Counted from the stretch's first letter, positions 43,056-52,607 are shown. The stretch: DNA of 64,000 nt from an uncultured Chthonomonas sp. (GCA_903951425.1 CAJBBX010000110.1:47636-111635), one strand, 5' to 3'. The notes: generated by a model not told the origin, from the letters alone. Numbers and translations are program-made.

Positions 43056-44360
43056 TCAGGGGGTCGAGCGGAGGCAGCAGTTCTTGTGCTTGCGCCCGCT
43101 TCCGCAGGGGCAGGGGTCGTTGCGGCCTACCGTGCGCAGCGCGGCCCGGTCCGCGTCGCGTTGCCGGGCCATGACCTCGGCCGGCGCACGGCCCTGGTGT
43201 AGGAGGGCGGCCATCGCCTCCATGGCCGGTCCGACGTGCCGGAAGAAGCGCCGGTAGCCTGCGCAGAGGTAGTTGAGCCGCGGCTCGCCGTCGGCGGTTC
43301 GCAGGAAGCGGTGCTTGGGGCACTCCCCGTTGCAGAGGTGCAGCACGTCGCAGGCGCGGCATTGCGCCGGCAGCAGGTCGCGCTTGTCGCGCCCGAACCG
43401 GACCTGCTCAGGCGTGCGCACCAACTGGGCCAGGGCGGCCTCCATGATGTTGCCTCGGCGGTACTCGGGGTAGACGTAGTGGTCGCAGGCGTATAGGTCG
43501 CCGTTGTGCTCGAGCGCAAGCCCCCGGCCGCACTCCTCGGAGAAGACGCAGAGCGCTGATCCCAGCCGCATCCAGTTGCCCAGAGTCACGTCGAAGGTCT
43601 GAACGAAGACCTTGCCCACGTCGTGCCGCACCCACTCGTCGAAGACCCGCACGAGGAAGGCGCCGAAGGCCTCCGGGCGCACGCTCCACTCGGTCACGGC
43701 CTCGCCCGGCTCCAGCGGCGATGCCAGCCCGTGCGGCCCGGCATCCGGCAGGGCGCGCTCCACGAGGGGGATGAACTGCATGAAGCCGGAGCCCGCCTCA
43801 CGCAGGAACCGGTAGACCTCCAGCGGCCGCTCCGAGTTAGCGCGGTTCACCACCGTCAGCGTGTTGAAGGTCACCTCGTGCTTCTTGAGTAGCTCCAGCC
43901 CGCGCCATACGCCGTCGAAGCTGGGGCGCCCCTGCTTGTCCACGCGGTAGGTGTCATGCAGCTCACGCGGGCCGTCCAGGCTGAGGCCCACCAGATACTG
44001 CTCGTCGCGCAAGAACCGGCACCAGTCGTCGTCCAGCAGCGTCCCGTTGGTCTGGATGGCGTTGGCGATGGGCCTGCCGTCGGAGTAGAGCCGCTGCAGC
44101 TCCGTGATGCGCCGGAAGAACCCCACGCCCAGTAGCGTGGGCTCGCCGCCCTGCCAGGCGAAGGCCACTTCGGGCGTCTGCGTGGCGGCAATGGTGTCAC
44201 GGATGTAGGCCTCAAGCACCTCGTCGGGCATGGCCCAGCGGCGGTTCCCGGAGTAGATCGCCTCCTTCTCGAGGTAGAAGCAGTAGGCGCAGTCGAGGTT
44301 GCAGATGGGGCCGATCGGCTTTGTCATCACGTGGAAGGCGTAGGGCTCGCGGTCCGGCAT
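43056..44360 (-). CDS. Radical-SAM/SPASM protein, anaerobic sulfatase-maturase-like, with C-terminal SEC-C motif
   Basis: 434 residues from the ATG at 44360 (AGAGGAG upstream). The radical-SAM cluster motif is CNLDCAYC near residue 20, followed by [38 protein letters not shown] and the SPASM Cys set ([28 protein letters not shown]). This is the arrangement of anaerobic sulfatase maturases, which turn a Cys or Ser of sulfatases into formylglycine. The last 22 residues form a SEC-C zinc motif ([17 protein letters not shown]). No sulfatase gene is present in this window, so the client must be elsewhere. It is convergent with FKBP and divergent from DUF951. Confidence 0.88.
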   Translation of the reverse strand: MPDREPYAFHVMTKPIGPICNLDCAYCFYLEKEAIYSGNRRWAMPDEVLEAYIRDTIAATQTPEVAFAWQGGEPTLLGVGFFRRITELQRLYSDGRPIANAIQTNGTLLDDDWCRFLRDEQYLVGLSLDGPRELHDTYRVDKQGRPSFDGVWRGLELLKKHEVTFNTLTVVNRANSERPLEVYRFLREAGSGFMQFIPLVERALPDAGPHGLASPLEPGEAVTEWSVRPEAFGAFLVRVFDEWVRHDVGKVFVQTFDVTLGNWMRLGSALCVFSEECGRGLALEHNGDLYACDHYVYPEYRRGNIMEAALAQLVRTPEQVRFGRDKRDLLPAQCRACDVLHLCNGECPKHRFLRTADGEPRLNYLCAGYRRFFRHVGPAMEAMAALLHQGRAPAEVMARQRDADRAALRTVGRNDPCPCGSGRKHKNCCLRSTP

Positions 44361-44461
44361 GGCGTCGGCTCCTCTGGCGGCATTGGGCGCCAATAGGGTA
44401 GCACGGCTTGCGCGCACGGGCCTTCGTGGAACCAAGCGCAGCCGGAACCGGTATGCAGATG

Positions 44462-44470
44462 TGCTAGAAT
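44462..44470 (+). promoter_or_regulatory. Extended -10 element ahead of the DUF951 gene
   Basis: TGCTAGAAT at 44462-44470 is an extended -10. No good -35 is visible 17 bp upstream. Transcription from it would start near 44477, only about 17 nt before the DUF951 ATG. Confidence 0.4.
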
Positions 44471-44493
44471 GCAGCGTTTCGAAAGGCGAGACG

Positions 44494-44727
44494 ATGGCAT
44501 TTGTGGTCGTGAACGCAGGCGACACCGTGACGCTGCGCAAGCAGCACCCATGCGGCGGCTCCGATTGGGCCGTCTACCGGGTTGGGGCGGACATCGGCCT
44601 GCAGTGCGCGACGTGCGGACGGCGAGTGCTTCTGGAACGCGTGGAGTTTGAGCGGCGCGTCCGGGATGTGCGCCATCCCGCGGCGACATCGCCGCAAGGG
44701 GACTCTTGCCAGAACGAAGGCTCTTAG
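44494..44727 (+). CDS. DUF951-family small protein
   Basis: 77 residues. [41 protein letters not shown] and [10 protein letters not shown] match DUF951 (COG4481), a small family with a CxxC pair and a conserved K-x-x-HPCG element that is often next to mechanosensitive channel or chromosome genes in Firmicutes. Function is unknown; a nucleic-acid- or metal-binding role is guessed from the Cys pair. AAAGGCGAG precedes the ATG. The next gene starts before this one ends (22 bp overlap). Confidence 0.85.
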   Translation: MAFVVVNAGDTVTLRKQHPCGGSDWAVYRVGADIGLQCATCGRRVLLERVEFERRVRDVRHPAATSPQGDSCQNEGS

Positions 44728-45902
44728 CCCGGCCCATCAGGGCGATCAGTGCGCTGGTCGCCTCTGCCGGAGCCACGGCAGCATTCACCGCCCTGCCTGC
44801 ACTGAAGCAAGACCCTGTGCAGCCCATCACTGCAGCGCCCAAGCCCGAGGCCGTGCATATCCGGATCGGCTCGCCCGGCGGTGACGCCCCCGCCATGACG
44901 CCCGCCGAGGTCCTGGGCTCCCTTGCCGTGAGCGCGCAGGCCGAGTGGCGCCTCAGTTGGTGGCAACCGCTTGACGGCGCCGCCGCGCCGGCCTGGTGCG
45001 ACAATCCAGGTGTTCGTGTCTCGTCGGTGCAGGTCGGTCCCACCCTGGTCACACTGGTGAGAAACGACCTCGCCGGACCCGCCACCGTCTGGGTGCAGGC
45101 CGAGTGTCCGGCCGGGCCCTCCTCGTCCGACCTGCTCAGGATCCCGGCCGACTCCTCTGCACCGGCCTCGCCGGGTCCGATGTTCACCTATGCATCGTCC
45201 GTCCCGCGCAATCGCGGCCGCGGCGTTGAGCTACGATCCGGCGACCTGGCCCTCTTCCGGTTCACCAACTGGAGCCGGAAGGCAGCCCAGTGCGCCGCCG
45301 AAGTGGCTGCGTCCTGGAGGCCCGCCGCCCCCCGCACCGCCAGCCAGGCGCGCAAGGGCGCCGCCAGCGTCCGGGCCGCCTGTAGCCGCATGGGCGCCAT
45401 CGGCAGGGGGCAGGGGCGCCTGGCCTCGGACCGGCTGCTGGAGCAGGCGCATGGAGCGTTGCTGCACCTGGCGTTTCTGGAGTCGGTCACCCGGAATGCG
45501 ACCGGAGCCGCATCACCGACCTCGGAACCGGCGCAGGCGCTGAGCGCCGCCATCGCGCGCGCGCAGGCCTGCATGGGCGTCTGCAGCGCCGCCGCTCTGG
45601 GTCTGGCGGTCCAGGTCGAGGCCAACCCTCGCGAGCAGGGTAATCTGTCCGTGTCTGTATCGGTAACCAACCGGGGCCGACGTACGGTTAGGAACGTGCG
45701 GCTCTGGGTCACCGGTCCCGAAGGCGCCGGCCTTTCGCCCTCCGTGGAGAGCTCGTTCGGGTCTCTGGCCACCGGCCAGGCCGCCCGCGCGTCCTATACG
45801 GTGGAGCCCAAGGCGCCCTCCGAGGCCGGGGCCGTGCAGGGGCATATTACGTACTACATGGCCAGGACGCCGGCGCACCTGCGGTTCCCCGCAGTCTGGT
45901 AG
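44706..45902 (+). CDS. Exported protein of unknown function with C-terminal Ig-like domain
   Basis: 398 residues from a TTG at 44706 that overlaps DUF951 by 22 bp and has AAGGGGA just upstream; the first internal ATG would remove the export signal. A likely signal sequence covers residues 10-35 ([17 protein letters not shown]). Then come beta-rich segments and helices rich in Ala and Arg. Near the end [29 protein letters not shown] resembles CARDB/DUF11-type Ig-like adhesive domains. I do not recognise the rest. It precedes a TPR protein by 31 bp on the same strand, and both seem exported. Confidence 0.6.
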   Translation: MPERRLLARPIRAISALVASAGATAAFTALPALKQDPVQPITAAPKPEAVHIRIGSPGGDAPAMTPAEVLGSLAVSAQAEWRLSWWQPLDGAAAPAWCDNPGVRVSSVQVGPTLVTLVRNDLAGPATVWVQAECPAGPSSSDLLRIPADSSAPASPGPMFTYASSVPRNRGRGVELRSGDLALFRFTNWSRKAAQCAAEVAASWRPAAPRTASQARKGAASVRAACSRMGAIGRGQGRLASDRLLEQAHGALLHLAFLESVTRNATGAASPTSEPAQALSAAIARAQACMGVCSAAALGLAVQVEANPREQGNLSVSVSVTNRGRRTVRNVRLWVTGPEGAGLSPSVESSFGSLATGQAARASYTVEPKAPSEAGAVQGHITYYMARTPAHLRFPAVW

Positions 45903-45933
45903 CCTCCCCGCGCGTCCGGGCAAGGAGTCAGAC

Positions 45934-47541
45934 ATGGTGTTCCGCATCCGATTGGCGCTGCTAGGCGCCCTGCTGGTGGCGCTGGCCGGCGCGGCGATCC
46001 CCGCCTGCGCCCAGGATCTGGCCGTGCGGTTGGAGCCTGCCGACGGCGCCACACTCACGGACGTGGTCAAGGTCGCCGCGAAGGTCTCCGGCGCCGACGA
46101 CGACGGCGTGGAGAAGGTGGAGTTCTTCGTGGACGGCCAGGCCCGGTCCACGGACACCAGCACGCCCTATGAGCTGGAGTGGGACACGCTGAAAGACCCC
46201 GAGGGCGCACATACCGTGGTCGCCAAGGCCACCGACGCCAAGGGCCGCACCGCCGAGGCCAAGGCGACCTACACACTCGACAACCAGCTCACCAAGGGCG
46301 CCGAGTTCCATGCCGACGCGGCCCTGGAGGCCATCAAGGGCGGCTCCATCGAGACGGCGCGGAAGGCCGCCCGCCGCGCCCTGCAGGTAGATCCCGGCAA
46401 CCTGAAGGCGGCGCGCGCCATGGCGGGCATTCTACGCTCGCAGCGCGAGTACGGCAAGGCGATTGAGGTCCTGCTGGCCGCCTCGATGCCGCCCACCGAG
46501 ACCGCGGCGCGGCAAGAGCTCGTCGCCCTGCGCATGCTTACGGCCGACGCCTCGGACACGCTTGAGGAATTCTTGGCATCCGCCTCGCAGGCCGCCATGG
46601 AGCAGCAGCGCCTCAACGAAGCGCGCATCGCCGCCGCCGGCGACACGCCGGAGGCCAAGGGCGACGCCTACTACCAGTCTCGCAACTGGAACCAGGCCGT
46701 CCGCGCCTACCAGGAAGCCGGTTCCGCCGACGAGGCCCCGGTCGCCACCGTGAACCGCCTGCTGCTCACCTACATCCGCGCACGCCGCATGAAGGAGGCC
46801 GACGGCGTCCTCCGTACGCTTAGGCAGACCCAGCGCGGCGATGCCACCACTCGCGCCCTCGAGGGCCTCTACCTGCTCGCCAACCATCAGGTTGTGAAGG
46901 CCCGTGAGGCCGTGCAGACCGGGCTTGAGGCGGGCGGCTACCTGGCGACGCTGGTGGCGATCTACGCCGAGATGGCCATGGGACACAAGCCCAAGGCCTC
47001 CGAGATGCTGGCCAAGATCAACGAAGCCGATGCCGGCCGGCCCGAAGTCGCCATGATCCGGGCCTACCTCGTCACGGATGTCTTTGACCTGAAGGCCGCG
47101 CTCCTGGCCTGCAATGCCCTGGACCCCTCGTCGCCCGAGACTTACGTCATTCGCGCCTACCAGATGTTTCTCAGCAAGGAGCCGAAGCCCTACGAGAAGG
47201 GCGACGCCCTGCTGGAGATGGCGCGGAAGATGGACCCCGAGGACCGAATGGCCAAGATGGCCTCAGCCGTCTCCTTCCTGGTGCAGAAGCGCCACCAGGA
47301 GGCCGAGCCCTTCCTGGCCAAGGTGCGCGAACTGGAGCCCGGCGCTCCGGACGCCATGGTCGCGCAGGCGCTCCTCTTCTCCTACCAGGACAAGACGAGC
47401 CTGATCACCGACCTGTTGAACAAGGCCATGAAGATCGACGACCTGCGCTGGAATGACGTGTACGTCCCCACGGCCGCCGACCTCCTGACCCGTGTCTACC
47501 GTTACCGCTTCCAGCCGATCATCACGCCCAGCGCCCTGTAG
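45934..47541 (+). CDS. Exported Ig-like plus TPR-repeat protein
   Basis: 535 residues; AAGGAG precedes the ATG. Signal peptide (LALLGALLVALAGAAIPACA), then an Ig-like domain of the Big_17 type (LEPADGATLTDVVKVAAKVSGADDDGVEKVEFFVDGQ, YELEWDTL, AHTVVAKATDAKG). From about residue 125 onward helical tandem repeats of TPR type (ALEAIKGGSIETARKAARRALQVDPGNLKAARAMAGIL, DAYYQSRNWNQAVRAYQEAGS) continue to the end. Such proteins scaffold complexes in the periplasm or on the surface. Its stop lies 15 bp from the convergent HzsA-like gene. Confidence 0.82.
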   Translation: MVFRIRLALLGALLVALAGAAIPACAQDLAVRLEPADGATLTDVVKVAAKVSGADDDGVEKVEFFVDGQARSTDTSTPYELEWDTLKDPEGAHTVVAKATDAKGRTAEAKATYTLDNQLTKGAEFHADAALEAIKGGSIETARKAARRALQVDPGNLKAARAMAGILRSQREYGKAIEVLLAASMPPTETAARQELVALRMLTADASDTLEEFLASASQAAMEQQRLNEARIAAAGDTPEAKGDAYYQSRNWNQAVRAYQEAGSADEAPVATVNRLLLTYIRARRMKEADGVLRTLRQTQRGDATTRALEGLYLLANHQVVKAREAVQTGLEAGGYLATLVAIYAEMAMGHKPKASEMLAKINEADAGRPEVAMIRAYLVTDVFDLKAALLACNALDPSSPETYVIRAYQMFLSKEPKPYEKGDALLEMARKMDPEDRMAKMASAVSFLVQKRHQEAEPFLAKVRELEPGAPDAMVAQALLFSYQDKTSLITDLLNKAMKIDDLRWNDVYVPTAADLLTRVYRYRFQPIITPSAL

Positions 47542-47556
47542 GCGGCGCTCCGACCC

Positions 47557-50409
47557 CTACCGGCATGCCCGGCTCACGCCCACCGCGGGCGTGGCGCCGG
47601 GCATGTCCATTCGTGGCCGGTCGGCGAGCTGCCGGGTGACCTCGTCGAACGTGGACAGGATAGCCCGGTAGTCGGGATCGGCGCGGTCGGCGAAGACGGC
47701 CTGGCCGCACCGCTGGGTCCCGCCCGCCGCATGGGCCAGCGGCGCCGTGAGGAACGGGTTGCGCTCGGGCCGCGTCACGCGGTACCAGGCCTCGCGCGGG
47801 ATGCCCGCCTTGTGGCATCCGGCGCACCGCCGCGCAGCCACCTCTGCCAGCACCGGCTCCAGGCGCGATGGGACCATGCGGCGGCACCCCTCGTTGTCGG
47901 GGTACGCCGTCTCGGAGGTCCCGTAGTAGGGCACGTTCAGGTCGATCCAGGTGAGGATCGCCTGCCGCTCGTCGAAGGGCATGGACAGGCGCTTCTGGCC
48001 GGACGCATCCGGGTGGCCGCCAATGACGATGTCGGCCAAGCGGCTGCGCGGCGAGCCCCAGGTGCGGGGCCGGTTCTGCAGGATGTTCGCCTCGAAGCCG
48101 TTGTAGGTGGGGATCCAGCTGGTGTAGGGGTTGTCCCACATGCCGCCGTCGCGCCGCCCGCGGGCCAGCGTCTCGTAGGAGACGTTGAAGAAGTCGGTCT
48201 TGTCGCCGCTCAGGTCTACGCCGCCAGCCGGCCGCTCCGGCGAGTGGCAGCCGCCGCAGCGCCTGTCCAGGATCGGCTGCACGATGCGGCTGTAGTCGAA
48301 GCCCACGCCCTGACCCCACCAGGGCTTGTGCAGTGATGCGGGTTGCTGCGGGCCGCCGCGGCCGGGCAGGGGCGTCTGGCCTCGCGGCTCGTGGCAACCC
48401 ACGCACCCCTGGCGCTCGCCGGGCATCAGGTGCGTGAAGGTGCGCATCCGCTGCAGCGCGCGGCCCTGGGCGTCCAGCGCCATGAAGTAGATGGGCCTCC
48501 CCGACGGCACGCGGAAGGTGGCGGAGCCGTCCTCGGCCACCGGCGCCCAACCCCAGACCCGCTTGCAGGCATAGGTCGCGCCGCAGGAGATCACCGGGAA
48601 CTGGAAGCCGAACGCGCGCTTGCTCACATCGGTGCGGACGTTCTTCGTTACCTCTTCCACCACGCAGATCGAGCGCACCTCGCCGCGCCGCACCTCGGGC
48701 GCCATGCCCTGGTAGACGTCGGAGAGCGTCACCACGGCCCAGTCGCCCTCGGCGGGGCGCGGGGCCAGTTGCGGCAGCGTAACGGGCCGGGGACGCGGCC
48801 GGAGCGGGCGGGGCGAGTACCAGCCCAGCCCGCCGCCGGGCCGGTCGATCACCGTATACGCGCCCTGTGCATCGTAGCGCCGCAGCAGGATGCGGCCGCG
48901 CATGGAGACGAGGTAGGCCTCCTCATCGAGCGGGTAGGGGTTCTCGAATGGACCGCGCACCGAGTTGCCGTCGCCCCGGTCTACGCGGCCGATGTTCACC
49001 TCCGGCGTCAGGTTGCGGATGGCCAGCGGCGAGTTGACGCCGTAGACAGGGCTGACGATGGCGGTGGCGCCGCGCGCCGGGCCGTTGTGGCTGGTGAGGG
49101 TGCATAGCACGGCGCGGGAGCCGGGGATGGGCTGCGCCTCCATGAAGGTGGCGGGGCTCAGGACGCCGTTGCCGTAGAAGCCCTCCAGCGCCGTGCCGTC
49201 GGGCCGGATGGTCCAGAGGCTCTGGATCGGTATGGCGGGCTTGTCCACGTACTCCCAGCGGCTGTAGATGATCCGCCCGTCGGACATCACCGCGGGCGTG
49301 AAGTCGTTGACGATATTGGCCGAGAGGCGCCGCACGCCCGTCCCGTCGGCGCTCATCCGGTGGAGGATGCCCACGGGCGAGATCCAGCAGTAGGCGAAGC
49401 GTGCGCTCCGCGTGCTGAGGAAGGCGATGCCGCCGTCGGGCAGCCAGCAGGCGTTGTAGTCGTGCCAGTCGCCGCGCGTCAGCTGCCGTAGCCCGCTGCC
49501 GTCGGCGCGGATCGTGTACAGGTGGTAGCCCTCCTCGGGCGTGCGGCGCCAGCTGAAGAGGATCGTGCGGCCGTCCCAGCTCACGTCGCAGTCGAGGATC
49601 TCGCCCTCAGGCGACTGCACCAGGTCGCGCACCGAGCCGTCCCGCAGCGAGAGGACCGAGAGGGCGCCGCCGGGCTGGAAGCCCTCCGTGTGGTAGGTGT
49701 AGACGTGGCTGCAGTTGATCTCATGCCGCCGGATCAGCACCAGGCTGTCGCAGCCGAGGCCCTTCAGGCGGGCGGCCAGCTCGGGCGCCTCGGGCGGCTC
49801 GACCTCGATGATGGGCGTGCCGGGCGGCAGCGGGACGAACTTGCCCAGCGCGCCGGGCGACGTGGGTTCGGCGTAGACCTCGATTTCCGAGGCGCCGGGG
49901 TTCATGCCTGCGAAGGAGCTGGCGAACCGCAGCGTCAGTCGGCGGGCGCTCACCGGCTGCGGCAGGTTCAGCGGCTGCGGGCCGTGGCCCATCTTCAGCG
50001 CGAAGGTCGCCAGCGGCTGATCGGAGCCGTCGACAAAGAGGGTGCAGTCGGACCAGCACTCCTCGGCGAACCAGGCGGTGCGACCGTAGTAGACCACCTG
50101 CGCTACGGTTACCGGTTCGGGCCATGTGAGCGTCAGGTCGGCGCCCTTGCCGTGTGTGGCGCCGTTGACACACCACGCCTGGTTGGTGTCGGCCTGGCTC
50201 CCGCCGCCCGGCACCTTGCCGTCGACCGCGAACGCGGCCAGGTAGGCGCCGCTGTACTCGGACGTGGCCGACGCCGTGGCTCTCCGCGCCAGGTTCTCGG
50301 GTGCAGGCGGCGCGGCTGCCCTGCCTGCGTAGGCCAGAAGCAGGCCTACAGCGCCCAGGGCGGGCAGCAGCGAAATGGCCGCCGAGGCGCGGCGTCGGGA
50401 GGTCGTCAT
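47557..50409 (-). CDS. Secreted tri-haem protein: F5/8-like domain, PD40 propeller, HzsA-like middle region
   Basis: 950 residues, signal peptide at the start (LLPALGAVGLLLAYAGRAA). Residues about 40-185 look like an F5/8-type C carbohydrate-binding sandwich (ARRATASATSEYSGAYLAAFAVDG). PD40/TolB-like blades follow (DCDVSWDGRTILFSWRR, YTIRADGSGLRQLT, ACWLPDGGIAFLSTR). The later region resembles the alpha subunit of hydrazine synthase. Three CxxCH haem sites are present: CVGCHE near residue 670, CGGCHS near 721, CAGCHK near 863. This architecture occurs in many Planctomycetota and Armatimonadota proteins unrelated to anammox, so hydrazine synthesis is not implied. It overlaps the phosphoesterase start by ATGA. 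Confidence 0.8.
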   Translation of the reverse strand: MTTSRRRASAAISLLPALGAVGLLLAYAGRAAAPPAPENLARRATASATSEYSGAYLAAFAVDGKVPGGGSQADTNQAWCVNGATHGKGADLTLTWPEPVTVAQVVYYGRTAWFAEECWSDCTLFVDGSDQPLATFALKMGHGPQPLNLPQPVSARRLTLRFASSFAGMNPGASEIEVYAEPTSPGALGKFVPLPPGTPIIEVEPPEAPELAARLKGLGCDSLVLIRRHEINCSHVYTYHTEGFQPGGALSVLSLRDGSVRDLVQSPEGEILDCDVSWDGRTILFSWRRTPEEGYHLYTIRADGSGLRQLTRGDWHDYNACWLPDGGIAFLSTRSARFAYCWISPVGILHRMSADGTGVRRLSANIVNDFTPAVMSDGRIIYSRWEYVDKPAIPIQSLWTIRPDGTALEGFYGNGVLSPATFMEAQPIPGSRAVLCTLTSHNGPARGATAIVSPVYGVNSPLAIRNLTPEVNIGRVDRGDGNSVRGPFENPYPLDEEAYLVSMRGRILLRRYDAQGAYTVIDRPGGGLGWYSPRPLRPRPRPVTLPQLAPRPAEGDWAVVTLSDVYQGMAPEVRRGEVRSICVVEEVTKNVRTDVSKRAFGFQFPVISCGATYACKRVWGWAPVAEDGSATFRVPSGRPIYFMALDAQGRALQRMRTFTHLMPGERQGCVGCHEPRGQTPLPGRGGPQQPASLHKPWWGQGVGFDYSRIVQPILDRRCGGCHSPERPAGGVDLSGDKTDFFNVSYETLARGRRDGGMWDNPYTSWIPTYNGFEANILQNRPRTWGSPRSRLADIVIGGHPDASGQKRLSMPFDERQAILTWIDLNVPYYGTSETAYPDNEGCRRMVPSRLEPVLAEVAARRCAGCHKAGIPREAWYRVTRPERNPFLTAPLAHAAGGTQRCGQAVFADRADPDYRAILSTFDEVTRQLADRPRMDMPGATPAVGVSRACR

Positions 50410-51299
50410 CGGGCGCCGCTCCAGTCCAGTGTGTGCGAGGCGGCCAGGCCCACGCCTTCGACCGCCAGCCGGTCGGGGTAGACGCTGACGACGCTGTAGG
50501 CGTTGGAGCCCTCGGGCGCCTCCACCATGCCGCGCTGAGTCACGTGGTGGATACCACCGCGATTGGCGTAGCCGCCGGCGTGGTCGTGCCCGGCGAACCA
50601 GGCCCGCACACAGCCGGCGCTCTGGACGGCGCTGAGGACCTCCGTATGGTTCCAGAGCAGGTGCGGCGCCGTGGTCGAGTCGGGGTGGACGGGAAGGTGG
50701 CAGAAGATGACCACTTTGTCGCCCCTGGCCCGTGCGTCAGCCAACCGTACGCGGAGCCAGATGAGCTGCTCGCGGTCGATGGCGCCGTCGTACTCAGGCA
50801 GCTTGGGCGTCAGCGCCATGTACCGCTTGGCAAGCTCCGCCTCCCTGGGGCCGGTGGGCCCCGCCACGCTCACGTCCAGCGCATCGAGGACGATGAAGCG
50901 CCAGCCGGCCTTGCGGAACTCGTACCAGCCGCGCCGCAGGCCCAGCGCCGGCAGGAGCTCCTTGCGCGGCACGCTCAGGCAGTGGTTGCCGATGACGTGG
51001 CGCACGGGCTTGCCCAACCCGGCCCAGAGGGCGAGCATGGCGTTGAGGTCTGTGCGGCTCTCGGCGCCCCGGCCGTCGATGATATCGCCCAGGCTCACGC
51101 CGAATGCCACCCGCCGCGCCTTCAGGTCGGCCACGCACCGGGCCAGGCTTTGCGCCGATCCGGCGTAGTGGCGCGTGCCCGCCGTGGGTTTGTCGGCGTA
51201 CTGCGTATCGGCCACAAGGCCGAACCGGAAGATGGGCCGCTCCGCGCTCGGAGCCATAGCCATGACGCCTGCCGCCACCGCCAGAATGCCTGCTACCAT
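50406..51299 (-). CDS. Exported metallophosphoesterase, ADP-ribose/CDP-alcohol diphosphatase-like
   Basis: 297 residues from the ATG at 51299, with GGGAGG 6 nt upstream; an upstream open frame is shadow. The five metallophosphoesterase motifs are visible: GLVADTQYADK, SLGDIIDGRG, HVIGNHCL, VVIFCHLPVHP and AWFAGHDHAGG. The sequence order, including GWRFIVLDALDVSV and IHHVTQRGMVEA, matches Mn-dependent ADP-ribose/CDP-alcohol diphosphatase-like proteins. A short signal (MVAGILAVAAGVMAMAP) suggests export, which is unlike the cytosolic animal enzymes. It is translationally coupled to the tri-haem protein. The region 51300-51447 upstream holds no gene. Confidence 0.83.
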   Translation of the reverse strand: MVAGILAVAAGVMAMAPSAERPIFRFGLVADTQYADKPTAGTRHYAGSAQSLARCVADLKARRVAFGVSLGDIIDGRGAESRTDLNAMLALWAGLGKPVRHVIGNHCLSVPRKELLPALGLRRGWYEFRKAGWRFIVLDALDVSVAGPTGPREAELAKRYMALTPKLPEYDGAIDREQLIWLRVRLADARARGDKVVIFCHLPVHPDSTTAPHLLWNHTEVLSAVQSAGCVRAWFAGHDHAGGYANRGGIHHVTQRGMVEAPEGSNAYSVVSVYPDRLAVEGVGLAASHTLDWSGAR

Positions 51300-51447
51300 C
51301 GCAGCCTCCCATCCGCGGGCCCACTGTCGGACCGCACACCATGTGATACCTCGTTCGCGGCATTCGGGAGGGACCGAGGCACAGATAGCCGGCAACGGGG
51401 CGCCGGACCGACCGACGCGGTCGGAGGTGCGGACGGGCGTGGGGGGG

Positions 51448-51791
51448 CTAGACGTCCAGGAGCATCCCCAGGCGATCGGCCACTTCGCCCAGCGCCTCTT
51501 CGTGCGCCTCACCCCCGCCTAGCGACCAGCCTGTCGGTCGAAATGGATCGCAGGCGCTCACACATGGCGAAGCTCAGGACGCTCACGCCGCCTTCGGCAG
51601 GGGGGCATGCGAACGTGGTTGGGGATGCCCTTCTCGCGGGGCGTCAGGGGCACTACGAAGGCGATGGCAGCCCGGCTTCGGTTCAGGGCGTCCGCCGACA
51701 CGACCAGCACCGGGCGCATACCGGCCTGCTCGTGGCTACGGATTGGGTTCAGATCGGCCAGCCAGACCTCGCCGCGGCTAGGCCGAGCCAT
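51448..51791 (-). pseudogene. mazF: MazF/PemK-type toxin, broken by two frameshifts
   Basis: The N-terminal 54 residues are typical MazF (RGEVWLADLNPIRSHEQAG, RPVLVVSADALNRS, AFVVPLTPREKGIPNHVRM). The conserved remainder continues in two other frames: EGGVSVLSFAMCERLRSIST, then EAHEEALGEVADRLGMLLDV with its own stop at 51448. Frame 1 is lost at a C6 run (plus strand G run 51600-51605) and frame 2 at a G5 run (plus strand C run 51512-51516); removing one base from each restores a full-length toxin. MazF cleaves RNA, so loss of function here would be selected if the antitoxin is defective. Its start overlaps the antitoxin remnant by 14 bp, as is usual for this TA class. Confidence 0.75.
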
Positions 51792-51990
51792 CGACTTCGT
51801 ACCCGTTCTCGGCGCTCAGCCCATCGGCCAACGTCCCATCCAGAGCGCGGCGGTCGGCATCCTCGGCAGCTTGGGCAGCGGGATCGCTGTGCAGGCGGCC
51901 AAATGCTTCATCCAACTCCAAGAAGAACCGGCGGCGGTGGTACTCGTCCAGCGCCGCTTCCACCAGCACACAGATGAGTGTAGTAGCCAT
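51778..51990 (-). pseudogene. Antitoxin remnant of the MazEF-type pair, N-terminal DNA-binding region missing
   Basis: From the ATG at 51990 the product would be about 70 residues. It keeps the toxin-binding half (LVEAALDEYHRRRFFLELDEAFGRL, ALDGTLADGL) seen in antitoxins of the ribbon-helix-helix type. The part that should bind DNA, some 30-35 residues, is lacking: MATT is followed almost at once by LVEAALDEY. No other upstream frame supplies it. The toxin ATG lies within its last codons. The 260 bp upstream, to 52250, hold no further gene. Confidence 0.6.
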
Positions 51991-52250
51991 AGTGATACAC
52001 ATCAGATGCATACAGGGCAGTACACCTTGCCGTGCCGGCCTGTTTGGGTACGAGGCGGTAGCCCCGACGTGCAACGGCCACCTTAGCCGAGAGCGCGGGT
52101 GGTCCAGCCGACAATGGCCCAGCATCTCCGGCTGGGCCGCCAGGAACTCGACCTGTCGACCCACCTGCCAACCGCCCGGGTGTAGTGAAGACCGAACCCT
52201 CGTCCGCGCTCAGAACGGCCCCGGTTCGGGGCCCAACTGCGGAAGTCGGG

Positions 52251-52607
52251 CTACTTCCCGCGCTTGTTCTGGTTCAGGTAGTCCTGGATCACCTTGGCGC
52301 GGCGCTGCTCGGCGTCGGCGAAGTCCTTCTTGTGCTGTTCCTGGGCCTTGGTGATGGCCTCATCAGTGAACTGCGGCGGCGGCCAGTTGCGGGGTTTCTC
52401 GCCCGGGTTCTTCTTGTAGTGGGCGTCCATCTGCCGGAACAGGGCGACGTTCTCGGGGTTCCGGGCATCGAGGTTGAAGTAGTCCGGGCCGGGAGGGCCC
52501 ATGAAAAGCCCGCGGTAGAACCATGCCGCCACACCCAACACCACCACGACGGCCGCTACGCCTACCCAGACGGGCAGTTCGCGCTTGGCCATGCCATTTC
52601 CGCGCAT
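52251..52607 (-). CDS. Small single-span membrane protein of unknown function
   Basis: 118 residues from the ATG at 52607 (GGGAG upstream); a second ATG at 52592 is possible. One transmembrane helix (WVGVAAVVVVLGVAAWFYRG) is followed by a charged, Pro-rich domain (GPDYFNLDARNPENVALFRQ, EKPRNWPPPQF) and a C-terminal helix rich in Lys, Gln and Glu (AQEQHKKDFADAEQRRAKVIQ). No known family. It lies downstream of a prepilin-like gene on the same strand (110 bp gap) and may be co-expressed with it. Confidence 0.6.
   Translation of the reverse strand: MRGNGMAKRELPVWVGVAAVVVVLGVAAWFYRGLFMGPPGPDYFNLDARNPENVALFRQMDAHYKKNPGEKPRNWPPPQFTDEAITKAQEQHKKDFADAEQRRAKVIQDYLNQNKRGK

Noticed and set aside
47557..50409. 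Hydrazine synthase and anammox metabolism
   Set aside because: Only the HzsA-like domain pattern is present; no beta/gamma subunits or other anammox genes are in the window, and such domains are common outside anammox.
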